From assembly GCF_025244845.1 (NCBI RefSeq), contig NZ_CP104264.1, positions 2,480,001 to 2,544,000 of the forward strand: DNA of 64,000 bases. The letters are read 5' to 3'. This document shows, one piece after another, positions 8,845 through 17,567 of this stretch. The translations under genes were made by a program, and so were the position numbers. A model generated the notes under the pieces. It was not told where the DNA came from and made no database searches. It worked only from the letters and a program-made list of their open reading frames with translations. The DNA comes from Arthrobacter sp. zg-Y1171 (GTDB lineage: Bacteria; Actinomycetota; Actinomycetes; Actinomycetales; Micrococcaceae). Each line of letters opens with the position of its first letter. The first letter of the stretch is position 1.

Positions 8845-10344
8845 TCACAGCAGTGCGTTGGCGAGCGCTGCCATTCGGGTGCGGGTGTCGGCGGTGACCG
8901 CGGCCAGTCCGGTTCCGGCCAGCCAGGCTCCCACCGCTTCCAGTCCGGGCGATTCGGCCACCGCCGCGCGGACGGCGTCCACCCGGTCCTTATGCCCTAC
9001 GGCGGCGGAGGGCAGTGCGCCCACCCACCGGACCACGTCCCACCCGACGACGTCGTCGGCCTTGATGCGCACCTGCAGCAGACCGGACGCGTCGGCCACG
9101 GCCTGGCGGAAGAGGTCGTCGTCGGCGCGGGCCACGTGCGAGGGTTCCGCTGCGGGGTCCTCCGGCGAGAGCGCCCGCCCGTAGGAAAGGCGCAGCACAT
9201 GCGTGCCCGGGCCGGTGGAATCGGCGAGCCACTGCCATTTGGCGGTGGCGTGGGTCATTGCCTTCGCATCGATGCCGTCCACTTCCCTGGACACCAGGAC
9301 GCCGGTGCCGCGCGGCATGGCGTCCAGTTCCGGCAGGTCCACCACCAGGGTTACCAGGGCAACCCCCGGTCCCGGCTGCGGACGATAGGCCGCCACCTCG
9401 GGCAGCGCGGTGGCCAGGAGGTCAACAGCTGCCGGGCCTTCGGCCGCCACCACCACGGCGTCGGCTGCCAGTTCCGGCCCGCCGCTGCAGTGGATCCGCC
9501 ACCCTTCGGCACCCCTGGCAAGGGATTCGGCGCGGATGCCGGAGCGCAGGCGGGCACCGGAGGTTTCCAGATCGGCGACCAGCGCTTCGGTCAGCCGGCC
9601 CATTCCGCCGTCGAGTCCGGCCACGGCCGAACCGGCAGGGGCCGCCGCGCGCATCGCGCCGACCGCCGCCCCCAGGGAGCCGTGCCGGGAGATCGCAGAG
9701 CGCAGGCCCGGTGCCACGGAGTCGACGTCGAGCACGTCGGGGTCGGAGGAATAGACGCCGCCGACCACCGGAGTGACGAGCCTGCGAAGCACTGCTTCAC
9801 CCATTCGGGCCCGCACCACTTCCCCCAGGCTCATGGACGGGCGGCGGCTCAGGTTACCCACCGGCAGGACCTTGTCCATGGCTGCCCGGGCGGCTCCCGC
9901 GCGGCCCAGGGCACGGACAATGTCAGGATGGCGGGGGTCTGCGGGAATACCGAGCAGGCCGCTGCTCGGCATCTGCTGTGCTCCCGACGGCAGGTCCTGG
10001 GCGGCCAGCTGCAGCCATGACCCGGCCGGATTGGGCAGGACCACCGCGTCTGCCAGGCCAAGTTCCCCCACCAGGTCCGGAACGGCCGGTGACCGCGTGG
10101 CGAAGGATTCCGCGCCGCTGTCCAGCTGCACGCCGGCCACCTCGTGCCGGCCGACGCAGCCGCCGAACCGGTCCGAGGCCTCCACCACGGTCACCTGGAC
10201 GCCTGCGCGCTGCAGGTCCCGGGCTGCGATGAGGCCGGAAATGCCGCCGCCTATAACAACGGCCGTGGGACCGCTCGGGACCGGGCCGCCTGCGGATTCC
10301 GCCTTTGCGGCTTTTTCCGGCTTGGTGAGGAAACGGTGGGGCAT
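8845..10344 (-). CDS. cgoX: Coproporphyrinogen III oxidase CgoX (HemY-type FAD enzyme)
   Basis: FAD-dependent oxidase that converts coproporphyrinogen III to coproporphyrin III (protoporphyrinogen-oxidase family). 499 residues from the ATG at 10344, which lies 2 bases after the hemE stop; an open extension to 10500 overlaps hemE and is Arg-rich, not family-like. The FAD Rossmann motif is VVIGGGISGLIAARDLQRAG followed by VEASDRFGG. The C-terminal dinucleotide-binding segment is seen near GAWLAGTGLAAV. In Gram-positive operons with chdC this enzyme acts on the copro substrate, which is why cgoX rather than hemG/hemY is used. Confidence 0.93.
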   Translation of the reverse strand: MPHRFLTKPEKAAKAESAGGPVPSGPTAVVIGGGISGLIAARDLQRAGVQVTVVEASDRFGGCVGRHEVAGVQLDSGAESFATRSPAVPDLVGELGLADAVVLPNPAGSWLQLAAQDLPSGAQQMPSSGLLGIPADPRHPDIVRALGRAGAARAAMDKVLPVGNLSRRPSMSLGEVVRARMGEAVLRRLVTPVVGGVYSSDPDVLDVDSVAPGLRSAISRHGSLGAAVGAMRAAAPAGSAVAGLDGGMGRLTEALVADLETSGARLRSGIRAESLARGAEGWRIHCSGGPELAADAVVVAAEGPAAVDLLATALPEVAAYRPQPGPGVALVTLVVDLPELDAMPRGTGVLVSREVDGIDAKAMTHATAKWQWLADSTGPGTHVLRLSYGRALSPEDPAAEPSHVARADDDLFRQAVADASGLLQVRIKADDVVGWDVVRWVGALPSAAVGHKDRVDAVRAAVAESPGLEAVGAWLAGTGLAAVTADTRTRMAALANALL

Positions 10345-10346
10345 GC

Positions 10347-11408
10347 CTACGGCTCCACAGAATGGATCAGTTCGACCACCCGCGTCAGGACGCCGGCGTC
10401 GGTTTCCGGCGGCACGCCGTGGCCCAGGTTGACCACGTGGCCGGGAGCGTCCGCGCCTGCAGCAAGGACCTCGCGGACGTGTGCTTCGAGGATGTCCCAC
10501 GGGGCGCTCAGCAGTGCCGGGTCAATATTGCCCTGCAGCGGCGTCGTGCCGCCGAGGCGGCGGTTGGCTTCGTCCAGCGGCAGCCGGTAATCCACGCCGA
10601 CAACGTCCACGCCGACGTCGCGCATGGCCACCAGCAGCTCGGACGTGCCGGTGCCGAAATGCACCAGCGGGGCGCCGAGGCCGCGCACATGGTCCAAGGC
10701 ACGGGAGGAGGCAGGCGCTACGTGCTTGACGTAGTCGGCCAAACCAAGGGAACCGGCCCAGGAGTCGAAGAGCTGGCCGGCGCTGGCGCCTGCTTCCAGC
10801 TGCGCGCGCAGGAACATTCCGGACGCGTCGGCGGCCCAGGCGGTCAGCGCCTGCCAGGCATCGGGATCAGCGTGCATCATGGTGCGCGGGCCGAGGTGGT
10901 CGCGGGACGGCTTGCCCTCGACCATGTAGGCGGCCAGGGTGAACGGCGCGCCGGCGAATCCGATCAACGGCTTGGAACCAAGCTCGGCAACCGTCAGCCG
11001 CACGGCTTCCCGGATCGGTTCCAGGGCCTCTTCGGTCAGCCGCGGCAGGGCGGCGACGTCGGCGGCGGTACGCACCGGACTGCCCAGCACCGGTCCGACG
11101 CCGGGAACGATGTCTACGTCCACGCCGGCCAGTTTCAGCGGAATAACGATGTCGGAAAAGAAGATGCCCGCATCCACGTCGTGCCGGCGCACCGGCTGCA
11201 GGGTGATCTCCGCCGCCAGCTCGGGCCGGAGGCAGGATTCCAGCATGCCGATCCCCTGCCTGGCTTTCAGGTACTCGGGCAGGGACCTGCCGGCCTGACG
11301 CATAAACCACACCGGGCGGCGGGCGGGGGTTCCGCCGCGGTACGCGGTGATCAGGGGGGAATCGGCCGTCCGGCCGTCCAGCAGCGGGTGCGTGGCGCTA
11401 AGAGTCAT
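10347..11408 (-). CDS. hemE: Uroporphyrinogen decarboxylase
   Basis: Decarboxylates the four acetates of uroporphyrinogen III to coproporphyrinogen III. 353 residues, normal length. The N-terminal signature PVWFMRQAGRSLPEYL carries the substrate-binding arginines; GFAGAPFTLAAYMVEG and the C-terminal NLGHGVPPETDAGVL are the other conserved blocks. It is the first gene of the minus-strand haem operon and diverges from hemA. A -10-like GAGAAT lies six bases before the ATG, so the transcript is probably leaderless. Confidence 0.96.
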   Translation of the reverse strand: MTLSATHPLLDGRTADSPLITAYRGGTPARRPVWFMRQAGRSLPEYLKARQGIGMLESCLRPELAAEITLQPVRRHDVDAGIFFSDIVIPLKLAGVDVDIVPGVGPVLGSPVRTAADVAALPRLTEEALEPIREAVRLTVAELGSKPLIGFAGAPFTLAAYMVEGKPSRDHLGPRTMMHADPDAWQALTAWAADASGMFLRAQLEAGASAGQLFDSWAGSLGLADYVKHVAPASSRALDHVRGLGAPLVHFGTGTSELLVAMRDVGVDVVGVDYRLPLDEANRRLGGTTPLQGNIDPALLSAPWDILEAHVREVLAAGADAPGHVVNLGHGVPPETDAGVLTRVVELIHSVEP

Positions 11409-11414
11409 ACCTTG

Positions 11415-11420
11415 ATTCTC
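11415..11420 (-). promoter_or_regulatory. Candidate -10 element of the hemE operon
   Basis: GAGAAT on the minus strand, six bases before the hemE ATG. It fits the A-N3-T pattern at a leaderless spacing but is weaker than TANNNT elements elsewhere in the window. Confidence 0.4.
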
Positions 11421-11511
11421 CCCAAAATCGGGGACAAGCCATAACCGGGCCCCTTCCGGCGGCCGCAGTGGCGCTTCTCACACCCGTGAGGGGCCAATTC
11501 CGGCAGTGCGA

Positions 11512-11542
11512 TTGAAGGTATCCTCCCGGGCGTGGCTAGTAT
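11512..11542 (+). promoter_or_regulatory. Candidate hemA promoter
   Basis: TTGAAG at 11512-11517 and TAGTAT at 11537-11542, 19-base spacer. The -10 ends nine bases before the hemA GTG, so the mRNA would start at or just before the start codon. The 143-base divergent region between hemE and hemA shows no other clear element. Confidence 0.45.
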
Positions 11543-11551
11543 TGACCTACT

Positions 11552-12898
11552 GTGGTTCTACTTTCCCTCATTGCTACGCACACCGACGTAGACCTGGAGA
11601 CTGTCGCCCGGCTGAGCGCCGGCGCATCCGAGGTCTCGTCTTCGCTGGTCGATTCCGGAACCGCCGTCTCCGGCTCCGTTGTCCTCGCTACCTGCAACCG
11701 GCTGGAGGTGTATTGCGAAACCGGTTCGGAAGCGGACATTGAAGCCGCCCGTTCCGCCGTTGTTGCAGAAATCAGCCGGCACTCCGGCATGAGCGAAGAC
11801 CTGGTCTCCCGCTCCTTTGCCACGAACACCGGCGAGTCCGTTCCCCAGCACCTGTTTGCCGTCGGCGCGGGCCTGGATTCCGCCGTCGTCGGCGAACGCG
11901 AAATCGCCGGCCAGGTGCGCCGGGCACTGATTGAAGCCCAGGAGAGCGGAACCGCCAGCGGCGGCCTCACCCGCCTATTCCAGACCGCTTCCCGCACCGC
12001 CAAGGACGTCGGCGCCCTTACAGCCCTCGGTAAACGGGGGCTTTCCATTGTTTCGGTTGCCCTGGGCCTGGCCACGGACCTGTCCGAGGACCGCGACTGG
12101 TCCCGGAAGTCGGTGGTCGTGTTCGGCACCGGTGCCTACGCCGGCGCCACCATGGCCCTGCTCAAGGAGCGGGGCTGCACCGACATCAGTGTCTACTCCT
12201 CCTCCAACCGCGCAGAGTCCTTCGCCGCCTCCCGCGGCGGGAAGCCCCTGACCCGTTCGTCCCTGCCCGAGGCACTGACCCGGGCCGACGTCGTCATCGG
12301 CTGCAGCGGCAGCGACAGCCAGGTCAGCGCCGAAGATGTCCGCCGCGTCCGTGCAGCGGCCGGCAAGCCGCTGATCATCATTGACCTTGCCCTGACACAT
12401 GACTTCGATCCGGCCGTCCGCGAGATCGACGGCGTCGAGCTGATCACCCTGGAGTCCGTCCGGCTGGCCGCACCGGCCGAGCAGGCCGAATCGCTGAAGC
12501 AGGCGAGCACCATCGTCGCCGATGCCGCGAAGAACTTTGCGAAGCAGCAGCTCAGCCGCGAAATGGACTCAGCCATCGTCGCCCTGCGCCGGCACACCCT
12601 GGACGTGCTGGAATCGGAGCTGGAGAAGGTCCGCGCCCAGCACGGGTGCACCGGAGCGGCACAGGAAGTGGAGTTCGCCATGCGCCGCATGGTCAAGCAG
12701 CTGCTCCACGTTCCCACCGTCCGCGCCCGGGAACTGGCCGCAAGCGGCCAGCAGGAGGACTACATCCGGGGCCTTGAGGCCCTGTACGGGATCACGGTGG
12801 AGCGCAGCGACGACGCGGCGCCCGCCAAGCGTGCCGGTTCCCCTGCCGACGACGGCGCCGCCGGCTCGGATGACGACGCCGAGTCGAAGTCCGCGTAG
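11552..12898 (+). CDS. hemA: Glutamyl-tRNA reductase
   Basis: NADPH-dependent reduction of glutamyl-tRNA(Glu) to glutamate-1-semialdehyde, the first committed step of tetrapyrrole synthesis. 448 residues, GTG start. Catalytic Cys48 lies in the invariant block [27 protein letters not shown] follows, and the NADPH-binding domain begins around [11 protein letters not shown] near 190. The last 35 residues are an acidic/Ala-rich tail. It reads divergently from hemE, so entry into the pathway and the rest of it have separate promoters. Confidence 0.96.
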   Translation: MVLLSLIATHTDVDLETVARLSAGASEVSSSLVDSGTAVSGSVVLATCNRLEVYCETGSEADIEAARSAVVAEISRHSGMSEDLVSRSFATNTGESVPQHLFAVGAGLDSAVVGEREIAGQVRRALIEAQESGTASGGLTRLFQTASRTAKDVGALTALGKRGLSIVSVALGLATDLSEDRDWSRKSVVVFGTGAYAGATMALLKERGCTDISVYSSSNRAESFAASRGGKPLTRSSLPEALTRADVVIGCSGSDSQVSAEDVRRVRAAAGKPLIIIDLALTHDFDPAVREIDGVELITLESVRLAAPAEQAESLKQASTIVADAAKNFAKQQLSREMDSAIVALRRHTLDVLESELEKVRAQHGCTGAAQEVEFAMRRMVKQLLHVPTVRARELAASGQQEDYIRGLEALYGITVERSDDAAPAKRAGSPADDGAAGSDDDAESKSA

Positions 12899-12904
12899 GG
12901 ATCC

Positions 12905-14095
12905 TCAGTAGACCGGCTTCTCCGGTTCCACCCGGCGTACCCACTCCAGGATGCCGCCGGTGACGTTGTAGACCTCCGGATAGCCGACGCGGCGCAGGTA
13001 GGCCGCGACCTCGGCGGACCGCGCCCCTGACTTGCAGTGCACGTATACCGGCCGTCCCGGCTCCGGCCGGAACTCCCCCGCCAGCACGGCACCCCGCGGC
13101 GCCAGCCGGGCGCCGTCGATGCGGACAATGTCATGTTCCCCCGGCTCCCGGACGTCCAGCAGTTCGAAGTCCCGGAACCCGGCCGAGCGTTCTGCCAGCA
13201 GGTCCCGCAGCACGGCCACGTCCACTTCCGCCCCGGCGGGTGCAGGCTCCGCCGGCGCAAGGCCGCAGAATGCCTGGTAATCACTGAGCGCCGTCACGGG
13301 CAGGGCCTCCGGGTCCCGCCGGACCTTCAGCTCGCGCCAGCTCATCTCCAGGGCGTTGAAGACCAGGACCCGGCCCAGCAGGGTCCGGCCCGTTCCGGTG
13401 ATCAGCTTGATGGCCTCATTGACCATGACCGAGCCGATCTGCGCACAGAGCACCCCGAGCACGCCCCCTTCCGCGCAGGAAGGAACGGAACCGGCCGGCG
13501 GCGCCTGCGGGAACAGGTCGCGGTACGTGGGACCGTATTTGCCCCAGAACACGCTGACCTGCCCGTCGTAGCGGAGGATCGACCCCCACACGTACGGCTT
13601 GCCCAGGATTTCCGCGGCGTCGTTGATCAGGTAGCGGGTGGCGAAATTGTCCGTGCCGTCCACAATCAGGTCATAACCGGAAAAGATCGCCAGGACATTG
13701 GAGTTGTCCAGCCGCTCGCGGTGCAGGACCACCTGGACCAGCGGATTCAGCTCCGCCACGGAGCGGGCCGCGGACTCCGCCTTGGGGGTGCCGACGTCGG
13801 ATACGCCGTGGATGACCTGGCGCTGCAGGTTGGAGACATCCACGACGTCGTCGTCGACAATGCCGAGCGTGCCCACGCCCGCCGCAGCCAGATAGAGCAG
13901 CGCCGGGGAGCCCAGCCCGCCGGCCCCCACCACCAGCACCCTCGCGTTCTTCAGCCGGCGCTGTGCCGTGGGCCCGAACCCGGGGATGATGAGGTGGCGC
14001 GAGTAGCGTTCGGTTTCGTCGCGGGTGAGGTCCGCGCCGGGCGCCACCAAAGCAGGTAGTTCCCCGACAGGGGCGGATGCACTTGCTAAGGTCAT
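12905..14095 (-). CDS. moeZ: MoeZ-like adenylyltransferase/sulfurtransferase (ThiF/MoeB domain fused to rhodanese)
   Basis: Activates the C-terminus of a small sulfur-carrier protein by adenylation and passes sulfur to it, for molybdopterin, thiamine or cysteine synthesis. 396 residues. The N-terminal E1-like domain has RYSRHLIIPGFG, the nucleotide loop VVGAGGLGSPALLYLAAAG and NLQRQVIHG. The C-terminal rhodanese domain (about 285-390) keeps the active-site loop VHCKSGARSAEV with its cysteine. The ATG at 14095 is preferred because TAGATT sits seven bases upstream; a TTG three codons earlier is the alternative. The partner carrier protein is not in the window. Convergent with hemA, 6-base gap. 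Confidence 0.9.
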   Translation of the reverse strand: MTLASASAPVGELPALVAPGADLTRDETERYSRHLIIPGFGPTAQRRLKNARVLVVGAGGLGSPALLYLAAAGVGTLGIVDDDVVDVSNLQRQVIHGVSDVGTPKAESAARSVAELNPLVQVVLHRERLDNSNVLAIFSGYDLIVDGTDNFATRYLINDAAEILGKPYVWGSILRYDGQVSVFWGKYGPTYRDLFPQAPPAGSVPSCAEGGVLGVLCAQIGSVMVNEAIKLITGTGRTLLGRVLVFNALEMSWRELKVRRDPEALPVTALSDYQAFCGLAPAEPAPAGAEVDVAVLRDLLAERSAGFRDFELLDVREPGEHDIVRIDGARLAPRGAVLAGEFRPEPGRPVYVHCKSGARSAEVAAYLRRVGYPEVYNVTGGILEWVRRVEPEKPVY

Positions 14096-14102
14096 GAAGT
14101 CC

Positions 14103-14108
14103 AATCTA
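14103..14108 (-). promoter_or_regulatory. -10 element for leaderless moeZ transcript
   Basis: TAGATT on the minus strand, seven bases before the ATG. Confidence 0.55.
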
Positions 14109-14213
14109 AGCCACAGGTATGGCGGTGGGACCTGTCGCTTCGAATACCCGCGGGTAAACTAAGGGTCATTGTCCGTGCAGCTAAGGGCTCCGGAACTGTT
14201 GAGAGGTCCACCA

Positions 14214-14828
14214 GTGAGTAACCAGGCAGCCGGCAAACCGGTTCGACTCCCCCGGGAGGAACGCCGCCGGCAGCTGCTAAGCGCAGCGCAGGAAGTGTTT
14301 GTCAGTAACGGCTTCCACGGTGCGGCCATGGACGAGATCGCCGAAGCGGCGCACGTCAGCAAACCCGTGCTCTACCAGCACTTCCCCGGCAAGCGCGAGC
14401 TGTACATGGCCCTGCTGGACAACCACCTGAACACGCTGACGGAGTTTCTGCGCACCGCCTTGACCTCCACCACGGATAATAAGCTTCGGGTGCGGGAAAC
14501 CATGCGGGCCTATTTCCGTTTCGTGGCGCAGGACAGCCAGGGGCACCGGATGGTTTTCGAATCCGACCTCACCAATGACGCCGAGGTCAGCGCCCGTATT
14601 GAGGAATTCAATGCCCGCTTCGCCAACAGCATTGCCGGCGTCATTGCCGAAGACACCAAGCTTTCCCACCTCGAGGCCACCCTGCTCGGCCGCGCCCTGG
14701 CCGGAATGGCGCAGGTGAGCGCCCGATACTGGCTGGAAACCGACGGCGGCCTGGACATCGATGCGGCAAGCGAGCTGGTTTACCGTTTAGCTTGGCGCGG
14801 AATCAGCCGGTTCCCCAAGGAGATCTAG
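14214..14828 (+). CDS. TetR/AcrR family transcriptional regulator
   Basis: DNA-binding regulator of 204 residues. The start is the GTG at 14214, seven bases after GAGAGG; an upstream in-frame TTG at 14169 lacks a ribosome binding site. The N-terminal TetR helix-turn-helix spans about 12-60 (RRQLLSAAQEVFVSNGFHGA ... ISKPVLYQHF-like block HVSKPVLYQHFPGKREL). The C-terminal ligand domain resembles the mycobacterial group of TetR proteins encoded next to a DUF3107 gene. It lies just upstream of DUF3107 with the same orientation; target genes and ligand are not evident. Confidence 0.88.
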   Translation: MSNQAAGKPVRLPREERRRQLLSAAQEVFVSNGFHGAAMDEIAEAAHVSKPVLYQHFPGKRELYMALLDNHLNTLTEFLRTALTSTTDNKLRVRETMRAYFRFVAQDSQGHRMVFESDLTNDAEVSARIEEFNARFANSIAGVIAEDTKLSHLEATLLGRALAGMAQVSARYWLETDGGLDIDAASELVYRLAWRGISRFPKEI

Positions 14829-14874
14829 AGTAGATTTCGATCAGTTCTTAAATCGTTAATCAGGAGGCACCACG

Positions 14875-15099
14875 GTGGAAGTAAAAATCGGCATTCAGAA
14901 TGTAGCCCGCGAAATTGTCTTCGAATCCAGCCAGAGCGCTGATGAGGTCGCCGACGCAGTGGAGCAGTCCCTCGCCAACGGCGCCCTGCTCCGGCTCAAG
15001 GACATCAAGGGCCGGCTGATCGTGGTTCCCGGTGCATCCATCGGCTACGTCGAGATCGGTGCCGAGGAAGTCCGCCGCGTCGGTTTCGGCGCCCTCTAA
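14875..15099 (+). CDS. DUF3107 domain protein
   Basis: Small soluble protein of 74 residues (starts MEVKIGIQNVAREIVFESS), GTG start eight bases after a perfect AGGAGG. The sequence matches the actinobacterial DUF3107 family, to which the mycobacterial protein Rv3208A belongs. That protein is also encoded next to a TetR gene. The biochemical function is unknown. The pattern of short beta segments and one helix suggests a compact alpha/beta fold. Confidence 0.85.
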   Translation: MEVKIGIQNVAREIVFESSQSADEVADAVEQSLANGALLRLKDIKGRLIVVPGASIGYVEIGAEEVRRVGFGAL

Positions 15100-15111
15100 C
15101 CCGCCGCTTCC

Positions 15112-15411
15112 ATGCTTAGCCTGGTCCTGGTCACGCTGACCGCCGTTGCCGCGGGCTTCGCGGTCTGGGCTGCGGACCGCCGCCGCGCCTTCTACGGCGC
15201 GCTGCTGCTCCCGGGCATTTCCGTATGTGCTGCGCTCATCACATGGCTGGTACTGCGCGCGGCCGGAGTTACCGCTTTCGAAGCGGACTGGATCGGCTGG
15301 GCCATCCCGGTGGCGGTGTCGATCCTGGCGCCGCTCGTGGCGGCCGTACCGATCGGACGCAGCCGCGCCAAGGCGGACACAGAGGAGACGGAGCGCATCC
15401 TGCGCCTGTAG
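15112..15411 (+). CDS. Small integral membrane protein, unknown function
   Basis: 99 residues with three hydrophobic segments at about 2-19, 27-50 and 58-80, and a charged C-terminus (RSRAKADTEETERILRL). There is no strong ribosome binding site; the ATG lies 12 bases after the DUF3107 stop, so it is probably coupled to it. No family recognised. Confidence 0.65.
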   Translation: MLSLVLVTLTAVAAGFAVWAADRRRAFYGALLLPGISVCAALITWLVLRAAGVTAFEADWIGWAIPVAVSILAPLVAAVPIGRSRAKADTEETERILRL

Positions 15412-15460
15412 GTCCCCTTGGACCGGGAACCGGCAACGGATCTGCTGGACCTGCAACAAA

Positions 15461-15500
15461 ACGAAGAAAGGGCGGTGCTATCGCACCGCCCTTTCTTCGT
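15461..15500. terminator. Strong terminator after the TetR-DUF3107 operon
   Basis: Perfect 18-bp stem (ACGAAGAAAGGGCGGTGC and its complement) with a TATC loop. Suitable for both strands; the SGNH hydrolase gene converges on it. Confidence 0.85.
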
Positions 15501-15546
15501 GTCCCACGTGGTCCGTTCGCGGGTACGGCGACGGGGATTACGGGGA

Positions 15547-16407
15547 TTACGGCACGGCATAATAGGGCCGCGCCTGCGGGACGGCAGGCGGCACCATCCG
15601 GGCCAGTTCGCTTGCGAACACGCGGGCCGCCACCCGGTGTCCTTCCGGGCTCAGGTGCCTTCCGTCCGGCCGCAGTGTGCCGTTCAGTCCATACCGCGCC
15701 CACCAGTCCCCCGGGGTAAGGAAACCAATTCCCTGTTCGGCGGCCACGGCGGCGAGCACCCGGTCCACCTCGCTGCGTGGTCCCGTGCCGTCACCGATGA
15801 CCCCCACCATGACAATCCGGACGGACGGGTAGCTTTGCCGCAGGTCGCGGATTAGCCGGAGCGCTTCCGCACGGATATCTGCGGCTGGATGGGCGGTGTC
15901 ATTACCGCCGCCCTGAAGCACGATCAAACGCGGCGTACCCCACGGGAGCAGCCACTGTTGGGCCTCCAGCGCCCGGGCATATCCGGCCACTGTGCTGTTC
16001 CCCTGGACGTACCCGGTTCCGCCTGAACCCCTGATGATGGCAGGGTACCCGGCCTGTTCCAGCCCCTGCCCCACCCAGGTATCCGGCCCGGCCTGCGAGT
16101 CACCGATCACCAGGGCAGAGTCCTCCACTCCCGGAACTACGGACATCATCCGGCCGGTCTGGGGCATGTAAACCAATGATCCGGCAGCCGGAGCCGTGGT
16201 GGGAGCCGTTTCGCTCTCCGCAGGTCCGCTCACCGCCGGCTTAGGCAAGGCTTCAGCAGAGGCAGCGTCACCCGACGGAAGCGCCGGCCCCGTCCCGCCG
16301 GCTCCGGGGTCCGGCCGGGCAGCCGCTGCCACGGCCAGAAACAGGACCGCGAAAACGACGACGGCCAGGGCACCCCGCACCCACTTCCGTGTTGCTTTCC
16401 CCCGCAC
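15547..16407 (-). CDS. Secreted or membrane-anchored SGNH/GDSL hydrolase
   Basis: Esterase/lipase-like hydrolase, 286 residues from a GTG preceded by GGGGG at 7 bases. An uncleaved signal or anchor (about residues 10-30) is followed by a Pro/Ala-rich linker to about 75. The catalytic domain has all SGNH blocks: block I VIGDSQAG (nucleophile Ser), block II Gly in RGSGGTGYV, block III LQGGGNDTAH and block V DGRHLSPEGH with the catalytic Asp/His. It therefore probably acts outside the cell on an acyl or acetyl ester, perhaps of a cell-wall polymer; the substrate cannot be read from the sequence. Confidence 0.85.
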   Translation of the reverse strand: MRGKATRKWVRGALAVVVFAVLFLAVAAAARPDPGAGGTGPALPSGDAASAEALPKPAVSGPAESETAPTTAPAAGSLVYMPQTGRMMSVVPGVEDSALVIGDSQAGPDTWVGQGLEQAGYPAIIRGSGGTGYVQGNSTVAGYARALEAQQWLLPWGTPRLIVLQGGGNDTAHPAADIRAEALRLIRDLRQSYPSVRIVMVGVIGDGTGPRSEVDRVLAAVAAEQGIGFLTPGDWWARYGLNGTLRPDGRHLSPEGHRVAARVFASELARMVPPAVPQARPYYAVP

Positions 16408-16475
16408 TAGGTTCCCCCTGCAGCCCGTTTCCGGCCGCAGCCAGCGTATCCGTACGGGGGAAGCGTACCGCAGGG

Positions 16476-17189
16476 CTAAGCCGTCAGGCCGAGGAGGTTC
16501 ATCCGCTTTGAGTGGTTTCGCGTCAGCTGCGCCGTGAGCGACTTGATTTCGGCGTCGACGGCGTCCTGGCCGCCGTCGTCGAACAGCCCGCCCAGGAAGG
16601 CCCGTTCAATCAGGACCCGCTGGGCCTGGGTCAGGGCTTCGCCGACCAGCCGGCGGCCCCAGAGTGCCAGCCTCGAGGCCAGCCGCGGGTCGTCCGCGAG
16701 GGCCTCCCGCAGCCTGCCGAGCAGGATTTCGCCGGGCTGCTCCGTAGCCTTGAGGCCCTGGAACAGGCTGTTCGTTTCGGCATCCAGCCGGGACGCCACC
16801 GCGGAGTAGAAATCGTCGGAAATGGCGTCCGTGACGTAGAACTTCATCAGCGACTCGTACCAGTCCGCCGGCCGGGTGCGGTCGTGGAACGCGTCCACGG
16901 AGGGTTGGAAGGGGCGCATGGCCTCTTCGGGGTCCGCTCCCATGGCGCTGAGCCGGGCACAGATCAACTCGAAATGCGCGTATTCATGCACCGCCAGGCG
17001 TCCGAGCGTGGCACGGTCATGCAGTGTGGGGGAAAACCGGGCATCGGAAGACATCCGTTCAAACGCCGACAGCTCGCCGTAGGCGATAGCCCCGAAAAGA
17101 TCCGTGAGGAACCGCTGATACGTCTCGCCGAAGTGCTGCGGGGCCGCCCCGGGAGCGGCCGGATGATCCGAATGGTGCCCGTTAGTCAT
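16476..17189 (-). CDS. Ferritin-like protein of the MiaE_2 family
   Basis: 237 residues, helical and rich in Glu/His/Asp. Carboxylate and histidine positions of a four-helix di-iron fold are seen in AIAYGELSAFERM (about 34-46), RLAVHEYAHFELICARL (about 64-80) and the later helix with YVTDAISDDFY. It resembles PF13794, distantly related to the tRNA hydroxylase MiaE, but no tRNA role is shown for actinobacterial members. It starts from an apparently leaderless transcript (TACGCT seven bases before the ATG). Confidence 0.75.
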   Translation of the reverse strand: MTNGHHSDHPAAPGAAPQHFGETYQRFLTDLFGAIAYGELSAFERMSSDARFSPTLHDRATLGRLAVHEYAHFELICARLSAMGADPEEAMRPFQPSVDAFHDRTRPADWYESLMKFYVTDAISDDFYSAVASRLDAETNSLFQGLKATEQPGEILLGRLREALADDPRLASRLALWGRRLVGEALTQAQRVLIERAFLGGLFDDGGQDAVDAEIKSLTAQLTRNHSKRMNLLGLTA

Positions 17190-17196
17190 ACCCGCC

Positions 17197-17202
17197 AGCG
17201 TA
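17197..17202 (-). promoter_or_regulatory. -10 element for leaderless ferritin-like gene
   Basis: TACGCT on the minus strand, seven bases before the ATG at 17189. Confidence 0.5.
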
Positions 17203-17314
17203 CCTGCAGGCGCGGCCCGGGACCGCGCCGTAACCGCGCCGGGTCCCCGGATGCGCGGCGATCAGCGGCTGGCAGGTAGACTGGAAAGGTAGAAACTGGA
17301 TGCCCGGTCGTCTG

Positions 17315-17354
17315 TCGTATGAATTGTCATGAGAAGTGGCATAAGAAGTGTCAT
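17315..17354. repeat. 12-bp tandem repeat in a 378-base divergent intergenic region
   Basis: Units TCATGAGAAGTG (17327-17338) and GCATAAGAAGTG (17339-17350) differ at two positions and are followed by TCAT. A degenerate unit, TCGTATGAATTG, precedes them at 17315-17326. The stretch is AT-rich for this genome and lies between the ferritin-like gene and the DEAD-box helicase. The rest of 17190-17567 shows no gene; it probably holds the helicase promoter and a long 5' leader. Confidence 0.5.
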
Positions 17355-17567
17355 TTTGTTGCTGTATTGACCAGACCCGCAAACCCTACGCGATCTTGAA
17401 TTATCGGCCGCCGCCGTGGCCAATGGAGCACAGGCGGCCCGCAGTTGTTAGCCCGCGATCGGCTTCCGCTGGACGCACCGCGTGCGTGCCATCCGCTCCG
17501 TAATGGGCTGTAACAGCCACTCGTCGAGCCTGGCGCCCCCGCGCTGCCTAAACTGAACGGTATTTAA

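Noticed and set aside
14236..14260. GGTTCGACTCCC resembling a tRNA T-arm
   Set aside because: It lies inside the TetR reading frame and no acceptor, D-arm or anticodon stem can be formed around it.
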